Position numbers and translations under genes: made by a program. The notes beneath the pieces are model-generated. The model was not told the origin of the DNA. It saw nothing but the letters and a program-made list of their open reading frames with translations, and did no database searches. Shown here piece by piece: positions 31,096-43,031 of a stretch of DNA of 64,000 nt. The stretch's first letter is position 1; every line of letters starts with the position of its first letter. The stretch is from Hordeum vulgare subsp. vulgare (Eukaryota; Streptophyta; Magnoliopsida; Poales; Poaceae): NCBI RefSeq assembly GCF_904849725.1, contig NC_058519.1:579446676-579510675 (forward strand). Reading direction: 5' to 3'.

Positions 31096-31399
31096 TTATT
31101 TGTCTCGTTGATTATGGACCCGGCCCAGAATCAGGTGAAGTGCCAACCGACGGGGACAAAGGATGGTGGATGGTATGTCTACTGCAATATTACATTCAGC
31201 TAGTTGCTTCATGATTCTGTTCTTTCGAGAATGTATATTTTCATTCAATGATACAACCATATAAGACGCATACAACCAACACATCCAACAAAATAATTAT
31301 ATTATAGTTTTTTGCTAAAAAACGTGAGGCTATGGTGAAGTATTGAAGTCTTTGTGAGAATATTACACCATCATCCATGATCATGTTTTTATTGTACGT
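31096..31399. other. Unassigned DNA between the Harbinger-like element and the LINE fragment
   Basis: No feature was recognised. Two near-identical AAGAACTACATAATTCCTG copies occur just to the right, at 31458-31497. Confidence 0.35.
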
Positions 31400-31966
31400 T
31401 CTAGCTAGGTAGACACCATCATATAAAGACCCATATCTTCTGGTCTTCGTTGTTCAAAAGAACTACATAATTCCTGCAAAGAACTACATAATTCCTGGAA
31501 AGACACCAAGCCCAACGAAGGGATGCCACCCCCCACAAGGAGGATATGAGTAGTAAACCATTTTATCGATACCCTATATCCGGGCACACTGCACAAACTA
31601 AACAATAAGTATTCGATGGACTCCTCATGGTAGCAAGATGCCCATTCCTTGTTACCCTTCTAGTTATGCTGCTCTAGGTTATCTCTAAGTCATAGTAAAG
31701 ACTACTCGCCGGTGAAGAAAGCATACAAATAATTAGAGTTTAAGAAGTATTTTGCTTCTACATTTTTTAATTATCCACATGAATATAACTATGGGCGATC
31801 TCCACATGTAAGGACTTGCCGGTAACTTTGTCATTCTAATGCAAATTCGATCTAAGATCGTCTGATTTATTTGATAGTTGGATGAGATCCAAACGTCTAA
31901 GTAATTCGTTCTATGCCTAGAGATGAGGCCCAAATAAATCCATATGAGAACAAATATTAGGAACAA
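31400..31966 (-). pseudogene. LINE-type reverse-transcriptase zinc-binding (zf-RVT) fragment
   Basis: On the minus strand the pieces RSPIVIFMWIIKKCRSKILL, LHRRVVFTMT and GNKEWASCYHEESIEYLLFS line up, with frame changes, with the C-terminal zinc-binding region of plant non-LTR elements (pattern K.PLKI..F.W....R..LT..NL....W.G...C..C...E...HL.F.CP). The upstream RT and the 3' end are absent. Confidence 0.5.
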
Positions 31967-32515
31967 CTTGACCCAATACCATTGTGAATGTTACGAATTT
32001 TGTGTCTAACAATCAAATATAGTCTTAGGTATTGCACTTTTAGTCGAATGTCCCTAGGCAAATATCCTCCTAGAATATAACCTCAAAACTGTCCTCGATG
32101 AGAATCTGTGAAATTGGAAAAAATAATTCATTGGTCTTAATCAAACCGTACCAAAAATGAGATTCCTAGATTTTTCTATATTTGTTTCCAAATCTGATGA
32201 ATTTGATTCGATAGTTTGACGAAACATTTGAAAGAATTGGCAAAATAGTTTTTAGGGATCCATTTATAGGGCTCTCCTAGGTGAGGACAGGTTTGTCGTC
32301 TAATTTCTAAAAAAATTGTAATAAATGATATATTTGAAAGATATGGTAGAGATGCTCAAACAACTTTATTAGAGAGGTCCTTCTTAAGTCTACTTGGCTT
32401 CCAAACTTTTGGGGGGAATATATATTTTTACTGGAGGCGGCTGATTTATTTATTTTCCTCTTACATACTAATGGGTCATGTGTAACTTCTTTTCTCATGT
32501 ATCACATCGGCCTTC
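31967..32515. other. Unassigned AT-rich DNA left of the minus-strand Gypsy
   Basis: No gene or repeat was recognised. CCTTC at 32511-32515 is the probable left target duplication of the adjacent retrotransposon. Confidence 0.4.
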
Positions 32516-34059
32516 TATTGAAACACGAACTCGTCATCGTGTATCCTCAACGCCGAGTGCGATATACTGCAGCTCACGTCGAAGGAGGTCCGACCAGTAG
32601 TGCGATACACAAGACAACAGGCGGACATTTTGTAGACCCAAAACCCCGCACGCGAGGGAAGGACCGACGGCTATGGGATGCCCTAGGTCGATTCGCTCGC
32701 CCATAGAGCCACGATATTCACAACTCTCGAACTCGATAAATTGCAAAGAACGAGAGAGAAAAACGAAGAAGATATAAAGCGTATATGAAAAAGTTGTATA
32801 TTGACATGTCAGTTGTGTGTTCTTTCAATCGGTCGTCATCTCCACAATATATAAAAGGCGCCTGGACTTTCCGTACTAGAAAAAGATTCATCTAGGCTTT
32901 CCTTACAAGAAAATTACATCAATTCGCGTACGACCGTCCTAGTTCTAGTCTAACTCGGATTCAACCTGAATCTGGTCCAAACTTCTATCGTGCTCCTTGC
33001 ACGATCATCCGGATATGCATATGACCTCCGATTCAGACGTTTTTGTGTTAAAACCAATCATTTCAATGAGAAAAAGAATTCTTATGTTGATCACTTTTCC
33101 AAATAAGGCCATCTTGAATACTCCACGGGGTCTTCTTTAACTTCCAGTCACACTCGGTCCTCTGGCTGACTAGGTTGTCCGAGTTTTTTAGAGATTTTGT
33201 AGGCCATATATTTTCTCAAAATTATGATGAATCCAGAAGAAAAGTTGAGCATTTCAGCGATACACACAATGTTTGTGTAGAACTCTTTTCCATACGCGGC
33301 CATCTAGATAGTCTTTTGAGCCAATCTTTTCTATACCCGGCAAGCTTTTCAATCGCAAGCATTCCACTCGGCCAACAGACTCTTCCCCGGCAAGCTTTCA
33401 CCCGTCAAGATTTTCACCGACAAGGAATTCACTCGCCCGGCAACCTCTTCGCCGGCAAGCTTTTCTTAAGGTCAGCAACCTCTTTGGTGGCAAGCCTTTT
33501 CGCTCGGATTTTCCGACCGAAACTTTAGCATGATCTTGTTTTGCCTCTCAAAGTTCGATACAACCTCAGATTGAGACAATTTATGTATCAAAATCGATTG
33601 TCTCAACGACACGAAACCTTTTTGTGTTGTATGTTTTTCCACTCGAGGCCCTCTTGAGGGTTTCACAGCTCACGCGACCCACCAGACATCACCTAGGTGG
33701 TTGTCTAATCCCTCACATTATTTTTTGCCACACTCTGATGGTTCTACCTTTTGCATACAATGTAGGATTGAGATAATTTTTATATGAATATCGATCGTTT
33801 CGACGAGATAAAGACAATCCGTGTTGAATATTTTCTCATATGAGCTTTTCTTGGGGGGCTTAATCCATAGAAGAGTATTCTGGATATGAAATCTTAGTAC
33901 CTTGTGCACAATTTAAGCCTCCGAGATGAGATCAGACATCCATGCCCTAAACTTCAAATATGTTCATGTAAATACTATGGATTTTTTTCGTGTAGAGTAG
34001 TTCTTCATTTGAATCCATCTTAATAAGGTCTTCTTCCGTGTTAAAAACTTCTGTCAACA
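32516..34059 (-). repeat. 3' LTR of the minus-strand Gypsy, 1544 bp
   Basis: On the minus strand it starts TGTTGACAGAAGTTTTTAAC and ends GTGTTTCAATA (canonical GTGTCAACA). It includes a TATATAAAAGG-like stretch (plus 32845-32856) and a cluster of CCGGCAAGC motifs (33340-33500). Confidence 0.85.
33340..33505. repeat. Degenerate CCGGCAAGCTTTTC repeats inside the LTR
   Basis: At least seven variants of CCGGCAAGCTTTTCACTCG occur at 25-40 bp spacing. The same cluster is in the partner LTR at 49985-50130, so it predates insertion. Confidence 0.7.
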
Positions 34060-34060
34060 C

Positions 34061-34080
34061 ATGCCCCCCTATATTTCGGC
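34061..34080 (-). other. Polypurine tract
   Basis: On the minus strand ATATAGGGGGGCATG directly precedes the 3' LTR, the correct place for plus-strand priming. Confidence 0.7.
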
Positions 34081-34173
34081 ATGGCTTGTATGCCGAAAAA
34101 CAAATCTGTAATGTATTTACTCTAAGGACGATGTCAACACTCCATCGGCCATTTATACTTCTCTGGGAGATAA

Positions 34174-35400
34174 TCATGTATCGGCCAGTTTATTATTTAG
34201 GGCGATAATTGTATACTGGCCATTGCTTACTTTGGCTTCTTGCCAAACACTTGGGTGGTATCTTTTTAGATATTTGTCATTGAAAGCTCGAGGTAATATT
34301 GTCCCTCGGATGGATTCCACCAAATACGACTTTCCGGGAACTACTATTGATTTTTTGAAGGACCTTCCTAGTTTGGAGACCACTTCCCGATTTTTCTATT
34401 TCTTGAATCAATCGGCAGGATCTCTTTGCACACGAGATCGCCAACTTGAGAATTCTTCAATTTGATATTTTTAATTATAGGCTCTTCCCACACTCAAATT
34501 GTCTCTTTCTATGGCCTTTAAAGCAACCAAACTTTTATTGACCAGTTCATCGATATTATCCATCCTCAACTTAGAAAAGTCCTTTGTTTCGCTATTCTCA
34601 AAGCACTGAAATTCACTTCCACTATTAAAAGGGCCTCTTGATCATATACTAGCTCATAGGGGGTTACGTTTGTAGCACCATGCTTTGATATGCTATGTGT
34701 CCAGAAAGCTTCGGACAACAACTCATGCCATTTTCTTGAATTATCATCAATCTTCTTCTTGATAAGCCTGATTTATATTTCATTGCTAGACTGTGTATGT
34801 CCATTATCTTGAGCATAATATGGATAGCAATTGAGCAACTTTATCTTATAAGATTCAACAAATTCTCTAAATTGATGTTACATGAAACTTGAACCTTGAT
34901 CTGTAGTTAATGTTTGAGGAATGCCAAATCTATGAATAATGTGCTATGTTATGAATTTGTTATGAATTGAATTACTACTATATGTGTCATGCTCCTAATA
35001 GTTACTGCTTTAAACCATTTAGTGAAATAATCGATTCCAATGAATACGAACTGATGCCCCTTTGAGGAAGGCGAATGAATTTCTTGAAAGAAGTCTAAAC
35101 CCCACCCTCTCAGAGGCCATAGTTTGATAATAGGATGTAACATGGCAGCATGAGCTAGTTTAATATCACCAAACTTTTGACAGGCTTTACATCCTTTATA
35201 ATATCTGAAGCAATCATTAATCATCTTCGACGAATAAAGCCAGCACATCGCAATAACCACTTCATCTTGGGAGCCGACTGATGAGTTCCACAAATACCAT
35301 CATGTACCTCTCCCATAGCAACTCTAGCTTGGTATTCGTCCAATCACTTTAAAAGAAGATCATCAATTGTTCGGCGATAGAGGTCATCATCCCTCATCCT
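34174..35400 (-). pseudogene. Gypsy integrase, disrupted
   Basis: The integrase inserts the cDNA into the host chromosome. The best frame (34949-35293) contains the zinc-binding end YYKGCKACQKFG and the catalytic-core start WPLRGWGLDFFQEIH, then GHQFVFIGIDYFTKWFKAV; the first catalytic Asp (GLDF) and the second (GIDYFTKW) are visible. Further left, frames are broken, but the C-terminal region is readable at 34174-34383 as VVPGKSYLVESIRGTILPRA and LKRYHPSVWQEA. Multiple stops between about 34400 and 34950 destroy the middle of the core. Confidence 0.8.
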
Positions 35401-35479
35401 AAATTTGAAATCCATGCGCCAAACAACCCTGTCCACCCTTTTACTCGGACCACATAAATAATCATTAATGGGCTTCCTC

Positions 35480-36934
35480 TAGTCTAGATTTTTACCTGCG
35501 CTAGATTATTTGTTAGCAGTCGAAGTGGAGGAATTCGGTTCGTCCTCTCCTATGTTCGCAAAGCTAGACATCAACTTTTGAGAAATATGAAACATGCCAT
35601 GATGAACATGATAACAAGATGCTTGTTCTGCCAAATCATTTGCTTTCCAATTATCATGTCTAGATATATGTGCAATGTTAAAACAATCCAAAGTAGAAAT
35701 TATATCTAGACATTTATAAATATAAACATTAAGTGATTCGTCAAATCATTGAAAAACTCTGGATATTTTTTGTACCACTAATAATGAATCACCGAAAGCA
35801 TCAATATGTGTAGCACCTATAGCCAACAACATCTCTAGGCCGAATAACTATGCTACATATTCGGCCTGATTATTCAAGGAAAAATACTGAAAGATACACG
35901 AGGCTTCACAAAGCAGCACCATGAGGAGATATATAAACAACACCAATACCTTGGTCATTGCTATAAACTAGACCATCAAAATATAACCTCGACGGTACTA
36001 ACGGGACAAGGTTTACATCAACATCATGCTTGTCGTTAATCCGATGTTGAACATTAAAATTAGCAAGTATTTATCCTTTCATGGTGTTCATAGATTCATA
36101 GGCAAAATCATATTCAATTAAAGCTATCCCATTTACCAATTATACCACCAAGTATTAGTCCATGAAACATGTACTTAATGACATTGATTTGACAAGCTAC
36201 TATGCAAGCACTCGACACTAGGTAATGTCTTAGTTTTGTGCAATCATAATATAAACATAGGCATAATTTTTTAATAAATGTATACCTTGTCTCGATGCCC
36301 AATAAACAAGGCTCAAATATGTGATAGCACGCTCTTTTCCTTCTGTATCATGAGTCAGATCAACACCAATAACACCTTCCTTTGTTTGCAATGTAAAGCT
36401 TAAATGAATCCTTATGCTTGGGCACTTTCATCACTTGAGGAGTGCACAAATAATTCTGGATCATATCAAATGGCTCTTGATGTTTTGCCCCCCCAGCAAA
36501 TGAAATTAGCATCATTCTTTATCTAAAGGATGTGACTGAATGCATCAACTTTCCCTGACAACTTGGTTATGAATCTCCTCAAATAATTAACTTTCCACAT
36601 GAAATTTTGCATATCTCTCTTTCATGTTGGGGCTTCCACTTTTTGTATAGCTTATATTTTTGGGATCAATCTCTATGCAGTATTCATGAATAATGAAACT
36701 CAAAAACTTGCCAACGGACTCGCAGAATGTACATTTTAAAGGTTTCATTAACACACAATGCTTATTCATTCTTTCAAATGTTAAAGGCAAATTGACTAGA
36801 TGAGATTCAAAAGCATATGATTTGATAAGAATGTCATTACTATAATCCTCAAATATGAGTAAATCATGAAAAATCAAATTCATAGCCCTTTCATACGTGG
36901 CGCCAACATTTTTTAATCCAATGGTAATCACCAT
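35480..36934 (-). pseudogene. Gypsy RT (C-terminal half) and RNase H, disrupted
   Basis: Read on the minus strand from 36934: ITIGLKNVGATYERAMNLIF, then FEDYSNDILIKSYAFESHLV, where the catalytic Y-x-D-D box has become Y-S-N-D. Next KPLKCTFCESVGKFLSFI and the RT-RNase H connection ETRYTFIKKLCLCLYYDCTK (36114-36302). The RNase H end is near HISRHDNWKANDLAEQAS (about 35640-35690). The frame is shifted many times. The N-terminal half of RT lies at 44629-44990, beyond the nested element. Confidence 0.8.
36930..36934. repeat. Left target-site duplication of the nested element (ACCAT)
   Basis: The partner at 44624-44628 is ACCGA, so three of five bases agree. Confidence 0.5.
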
Positions 36935-37330
36935 TGATGTCTAGTACACAACTTGTTCTTGTAGACTCGTGTTGGGCCTTCAAGCACAGATTTCTGTAGG
37001 ATAGTAGAAAATTCCCCTCAAGTGGATGAACTAACGTTCATCAATCCATGGGAGGTGTAGGATGAAGATGGTCTCTCTAAAATAACCCTGCAACAAGATA
37101 ACAAAGAGTCTCTTCTGTTCCCAACACACCCAATACGATGGTAAATTGTATATGTGCACTAGTTCGGCGAAGAGATGGTGATACAAGTGTAATATGGATG
37201 GTAAAAATATATTTTATAATCAGAATGAATAAAAAAAGCAAGGTAGCAATTCATAAAATGTATCATAAACGGTATTGCAATGCTTCAAATGAAGCCTAGG
37301 GTATGTACTTTCGTGTTGCCTAGGCTTTCA

Positions 37331-37372
37331 TAAATACATAAACCCCAGAAATAACCCTAGATCGGAAGTTCC
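37331..37372. repeat. Exact 42-bp inverted copy of LTR position 38212-38253
   Basis: TAAATACATAAACCCCAGAA ... CTAGATCGGAAGTTCC is the perfect reverse complement of 38212-38253. The corresponding place in the right LTR (about 43396-43430) lacks it. Confidence 0.95.
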
Positions 37373-37996
37373 TTCAACATAACCTAGGGTATGCTTCAAC
37401 AATACTAATATAATTGGATCACATAACAATCCTTCAACATGCGATAAAGAATAACTCCAAAGGTCCTCTTTAGCAGTGAACATAAGAAAAAAAAGTTTGT
37501 AGGGTACAGAACCACCTCTAAGTTATTCTTTCCAATTAATCTTTCCAATAGTTCATACTAAAATAACAAGTTATCCTTTCCGATCGATCTATCCAAGATT
37601 TCATACTAAAATAACACCATAACAAATTCAGATTCATAATACTCAATCCAACACAAATAACCTCAAAGAGTGACCCGAGATTTCTATCTCAGAAACAAAG
37701 ACTAGAACGTGCATTAACCCCTATGCATAGATTACCCCATTGTCACCTCGAGAATCCGCGAGTTGAGTGCCAAAATATATATCAAGTGAATCAATATGAT
37801 ACCCCATTGTCACCACAGGTATTCATAGCAATACATAAATCAAGTGCTCTTAAATCCATAAAAATATTCAATCCGATAAAACGAAATCTCAAAGGGAAAA
37901 TCAATTCATCACAACAAGATAGAGAGGGAGAAACACCATACTATCCAACTATATTAACAAAGCCTGTGATACATCAAGATTGTGCCATCTCAAGAA

Positions 37997-37999
<3 letters not shown>

Positions 38000-38038
<39 letters not shown>
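38000..38038. repeat. (GA)n microsatellite
   Basis: About 19 GA units; the partner LTR has only a short GAGAGAGAGA run at 44035-44042. Confidence 0.95.
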
Positions 38039-38040
<2 letters not shown>

Positions 38041-38618
38041 AAACACATAGCTACTGGTACAAATCCTCAACCCCAAAGGTGGAATACTCCCTCCTTGTCA
38101 TGGCCTTTGCCGGGATGATGGAGATGGCCATCGTGCATGATTTCCCCTATCCGACAGGGTACTCGAACGTCTCCAGATTGGTTTTTCATCGATAGAGAGA
38201 GTTGCGGCGGCGGAACTTCCGATCTAGGGTTATTTCTGGGGTTTATGTATTTAAAGTATTTTTGGCTGTTGGAATCAGCCAAGATGGACCACGAGGTGTC
38301 CACTACCTGCCAACCCATGGGCAAGGCCTCTGGCGTGCCTTGGTGGGTAGTGGCCACCTCCTTCACCTTTTGGTCCTCCCACAAAGCTTCTAGTGCCTCT
38401 TTTGTTCAAAAAAAAGTTGTCAAAAAGTTCTGTTGCATTTGGAGAAATTTGTTTCTCCATAAAAAACAACACCACGATAGTTCTGCCGAAAACAACGTCA
38501 GTCCGAGTTAGTTCTAAATAAATCATATGAAGTGCATAAAAACCATATATAAGTATTGTAAACATAGTCAAACATGGAATGAATACTTCTAAATTATAGA
38601 TACGTTAGAGACGTATCA

Positions 38619-41600
38619 GCATCTCCAAGCTTAATTCCTACTCGTCCTCGAGTAGGTAAATGATAAAAGAAATAAGTTATGAAGTGTGAATGCTAGTGTA
38701 GTGCATAAGTTTGATCAATGATAATTTCAATCACTTCTCCTAGAATCATAACAACAACTCTTCCTTATAAAATTCATCATGATAAAGTAGCAATTGAAAA
38801 CGGAATTTTTGGTGTGGAATGCTACCTATGATATTCCTCATATACTCTTTTCTTTATGGCATGGACATGTGGACTTGTAGATGATTCAAAGCAATAGTCT
38901 ATAATTTTACGTGAAAACTTTAATACTCAAGCATATCAACAAGCAACCAAGTCTTTCAAAATATCAATGCTAAAGAACGCTATCCATAGCCCATCATGCT
39001 CAATCATTGATCCATTCATGCAACACACACAAAAATAGCTACATCCAAAGCTCAATTATGATAACAGTGTTCCGTAGTTGGTGATTTATAAGAGAACATG
39101 TAGAATATAATAAAAATAGAAAATTGCATAAAAGTAAAAACATAGGCCCTTCGAAGAGGGAAGTAGAGATTTGTAGAGGTGCGAGAGCTCAAAGCTTAAA
39201 TTGAGAGATAAAATTATTTTGGGTGGCATGCTTTTCCTGTCAACGAAAATGACTAAAATTTCTCAATATCTTCCATGCTAAACAAATCATAGGCGGTTCC
39301 CAAACTTAAACTAATTTTATTCCTTTTTCCACCATTCTTTCAGATTCCACGGCTAGCCGCATCCACGGGTACCATCCATACCAGCACTTACCAAGGAATT
39401 TATTATTTGACAACATAAAATAATTTTTCTTTGCATTTCGGGAATGGGCATCCCTATTAACGTCATACTCTCGTGTAATGACAAGTGAATAAACATTCAT
39501 CTTGAGCATAACCTATTTAACATGGCAGATACCGGCCACCCCTCGCCGCTTCATGTGCGGTACGGGCACACAAAACAGAAGTTTATTTTGAACATTAGAG
39601 TTGGCACATACAAATTTACTTAGAACAACACTGAAATACCACATGTAGGTAGGTATAGTCGACTCATTTGGCACAAATTTGAGTTTAGGATTTGGGTGCA
39701 CAAGAAGTATTCCCGCTTACTACAAGTAAAGGATAGCAAATAGATTGAGAAGCGCCCAACCAAGGAACGAAAACCATCATAAGAGAGAATTAAACATAAC
39801 TAACGCCAAATAATGCAACACAAGTAGGATGTAATTTCATAGCATAATTATTGACTTCATGTGTATGCATAGGGAATCACAAACCTTAACACCAATATTC
39901 TTACTAAAGCATAATTAGTGATCAACACAACTCACATATCATTATCTTCATATCGCAAAACTATTGCAAAGAATCAAGTTTAACATCCAATGATCTTCAT
40001 GAAACTTTTTATTATATCTCCCCGAGATATCTATTACTTTGGAACTAATTTCATTTAAAGCAAATTTCCATAGCTAATAACAAGCTCTCAAACAAATACA
40101 AGTGAAGAACGAGAGCACAAGTTTCTTTAAAATTATCAAATCTCAAAATAATACAAGTGCAGAGAGAGAGGATTTATTCAAAGTTTCTAGTAACTCTAAA
40201 AATAATCTAAGTGAAGCATGATAGCATATTTCTTCAAAATAAGCATGGCTCAAAAAGATATAAGTGAAGTACTAAAGCAATTCAATCAAACTACTCTCAA
40301 AAGATATAAGTGAAGACCAATGAGTAGTCAAATAATTAAGTAGCTATGTGAGGAATCTCTCTCAATAAAGATTTTTTAGATCTGATATTTTATTTAAAAG
40401 AGTAAATAAAACAAAAGACACTCCAAGAACAGCATATATTTTGTGGACGAATAAAAATTTAGGCTCAACATAGGCTAACCGATATTTGTTGATGAAAAAA
40501 GTGGAATACGTAGCACCCCAAAGCTTAGATGCTTGAGACTTCTTGAAATATTTTCTTGGGATGCCTTGGGCATACCCAAGCTTGACCTTTTGTATATCGT
40601 ACAATCCTCTCATATACTGGTTTCACCTAAGTCTGAGAAACTATATCCACACAATAATTGAAAAGAACTCGTGAGATAGGTTAGTGCACATAAGCATAAA
40701 TCAATTCTTTATGTACTCCAAAGACAAGTTGTATAATAATTTTCAAACATTAGGTACTGTATATTATAATTTCCAGAATTTGTATCAACCAATATAAGTT
40801 GTGGAAACTATAGGATAAGTAGACAATAAACTATGACAGCAATCTGTCTAAACAGGACAGTTTGTAGCAATCTACTTAAAACTTGTAATTCTGTAGCTCA
40901 AAAAAATCTTAAATTTAGTAAATGCTAAATAATTTGTATGAAAGTACTGTGTAAAAATTTCAGAAACTTTCCGTGTTCCAGTAAAATATGAAAATTTAAA
41001 TACTAGAGACAATGTTTCTGTTTTTCTACAGCACACATCACACATGTAATTCAAGCATTCTAAAGGCCATTATTGGAACTTTTTATTGAAAAACAACATC
41101 AAAAAGAATATCTAAAAGAGGTAAATAAAATAAAATGATGCTCCAAGAAATACACATATCATCTGACGAATAAAAATATAGCTCCAAGAAAGATATACCG
41201 ATAATGTTGGAGATGAAAGAGGGGATGCCTACCGGGCCATCCCCAAGCTTAGATACTTGAGTCTTCCTTGGATATTAATTTGGGGGTGCCTTGGGTATCC
41301 CCGAGCTTAGCTTGTTGCTGATCCTTATTCTCCTCATATTGGTATGTCACCCAAAACTTGAAAACTTCAATCATACAAAACTTAACGGAACTTCGTGAGA
41401 TGGGTTAGTATGATAAATATAGATCATTCACTTAGGTAATGCCAAGACAATATTCGTATTTTTTCTCACATGATTCATATTGTATTATATCATTCCCATA
41501 ATTTATATCTCTCAATATAATCTATGTAAACAATAAAACAAACAAACTATGCACGCAAAACAGAATCTATCAAAAATAGATTAGTCTGTGAAGATATGAA

Positions 41601-42079
41601 TGAAAATCATACTTACATGTCTCTAAACATTCTGAAAACTTAGGACAACACAAATAATTGGCGTACAAAAACTGTGTAAAACTTTCAGATTTTTTTGATG
41701 CTCCAGTAAAATCACATGAATTCTTCACTAGACGTGAAAGTTTCTATTTTTGCACAGAATCAAACACGCAAGTATCCACACGATCCTAAAAGCTTTACTT
41801 GGCACTTTATTAAAATAAAAGCTATAAAACATGATTAAAAGAGTAGCTTAATCATGTGAACACTCAAAAATAGAAAGTGAAAGTGTTGGGTTTACTCCCA
41901 ACAAGCACTTTCCTTTAATTCTTTTTAGCTAGGCATGATGATTTCAATGATGCTCACATAAAAAGTAGTAATTGAAACATGCAAGAGAGCATCATGAAGC
42001 ACATGACAATCACATTTAAGTCTAACCCGCTTCCCATGCATAAGGATGTATCAATCAAAAAAATTGTTGTAGCAATAAT
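38619..42079 (-). other. Non-coding interior of the nested element
   Basis: AT-rich with no recognised gene. Two related blocks (40200-40620 and 41080-41400) share a CCAAGCTTAGATGCTTGAG / CCAAGCTTAGATACTTGAG core and ACCCAAGCTTGA-type text, suggesting an old internal duplication. The purine tract (minus AAGCTTGGAGATGC) is at 38619-38632. Confidence 0.55.
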
Positions 42080-42840
42080 AAACTTTCATAGGAAGGCAAA
42101 ACAAGCATGACTTTGAAACTTTGAACACATGGGGAGGAAACTTGATATTATCGCAATACCTACAAGCATATGTTCCTCTCTCATAATAATTTTTAGTAGC
42201 ATCATGAAGGAATTCAACAATATAACTATAACGTAAAGCATCCTTGTCATGATGCACAACCATATAATTTTATTACTACCCACACAAGCAAAATTCTTAT
42301 CGTTCATAGTAGTGGGAGTAAACTCAACAAAATAACTATCATGAGATACTTGATTGATATAATCCATGTGAAAATTAAAATCATGTTGACAAGTTTCATG
42401 GTTATTATTAATCTTTATAGCAAACATGTCATCACAATAATCATCATATTCAATTGAAACCTCTTCCTAAATAGTCGACTCGTCACTAAATAAAGTCATG
42501 ACCTCTCCAATCCACTTTTATCATTATGGAAAGATTTAACACCCTCCAAAATATTGGGATCATTAGTAACTAGAGTTTTCATTCTTCCAAACCCACTTTC
42601 ATCAATATAATCATCATAAATAGGAGGTATGTTTTCATCATAATAAATTTGCTCATCTAAACTTGGGTGACTAAAAATATCATCTTTATCAAACATAGCA
42701 TCCCCAAGCTTGTGGCTTTGCATATTGTTAGCATCATGGACATTCAAAGAATTCGTACTAACATTATTGCGAACATGCTCGCCATTCAAGGAATTCAAAT
42801 TAAGAATTTTCATAAATTCTTCCTCTAGCAACTAAGCACA
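42080..42840 (-). pseudogene. ATHILA-lineage ORF remnant in the nested element
   Basis: Two minus-strand frames in series: 42496-42831 (LGDAMFDKDDIFSHPSLDEQ, YDENIPPIYDDYIDESGFGR) and 42086-42427 (FAIKINNNHETCQHDFNFHM, SHDSYFVEFTPTTMNDKNFA), with a shifted 42051-42263 continuation (AIIEFLHDATKNYYERGTY-like reading YSYIVEFLHDATKNYYERGT). These blocks are recurrent in non-autonomous Athila-type Triticeae elements; their function is unknown. Frames are broken between the blocks. Confidence 0.6.
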
Positions 42841-43002
42841 ATTTTCTGAACCATCATTTTCACGAAAGACATTATAAAGATGAACAATATAGGACCACCT
42901 CAATTCCATTATTTTATTTTATTTTTATAAACAAAATTAGTGAAAAAAAACAAACTAAAATATTTAATCGCAAGATCTAAAGATATACCTTCAAGGACTC
43001 AC

Positions 43003-43028
43003 CTCCCCGGTAACAGCACCAGAAAAGA
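43003..43028 (-). other. Primer-binding site of the nested element
   Basis: On the minus strand TTTCTGGTGCTGTTACCGGG, three substitutions from the Athila TTTCTGGCGCCGTTGCCGGG, beginning about 3 bp inside the right LTR. Confidence 0.75.
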
Positions 43029-43031
43029 GCT

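Larger units (their letters stand above)
36935..38618 (-). repeat. 3' LTR of the nested element, 1684 bp
   Basis: It is about 90 bp longer than the partner LTR, mainly because of a complex insertion near 37297-37405 that contains an exact inverted copy of another part of this LTR (see 37331-37372), and because of a long (GA)n run at 38001-38038. Confidence 0.85.

Noticed and set aside
38275..38571. Frames in the LTRs of the nested element (also 44088-44426)
   Set aside because: Present in both LTRs as unsupported frames with no domain; LTR sequence explains them.
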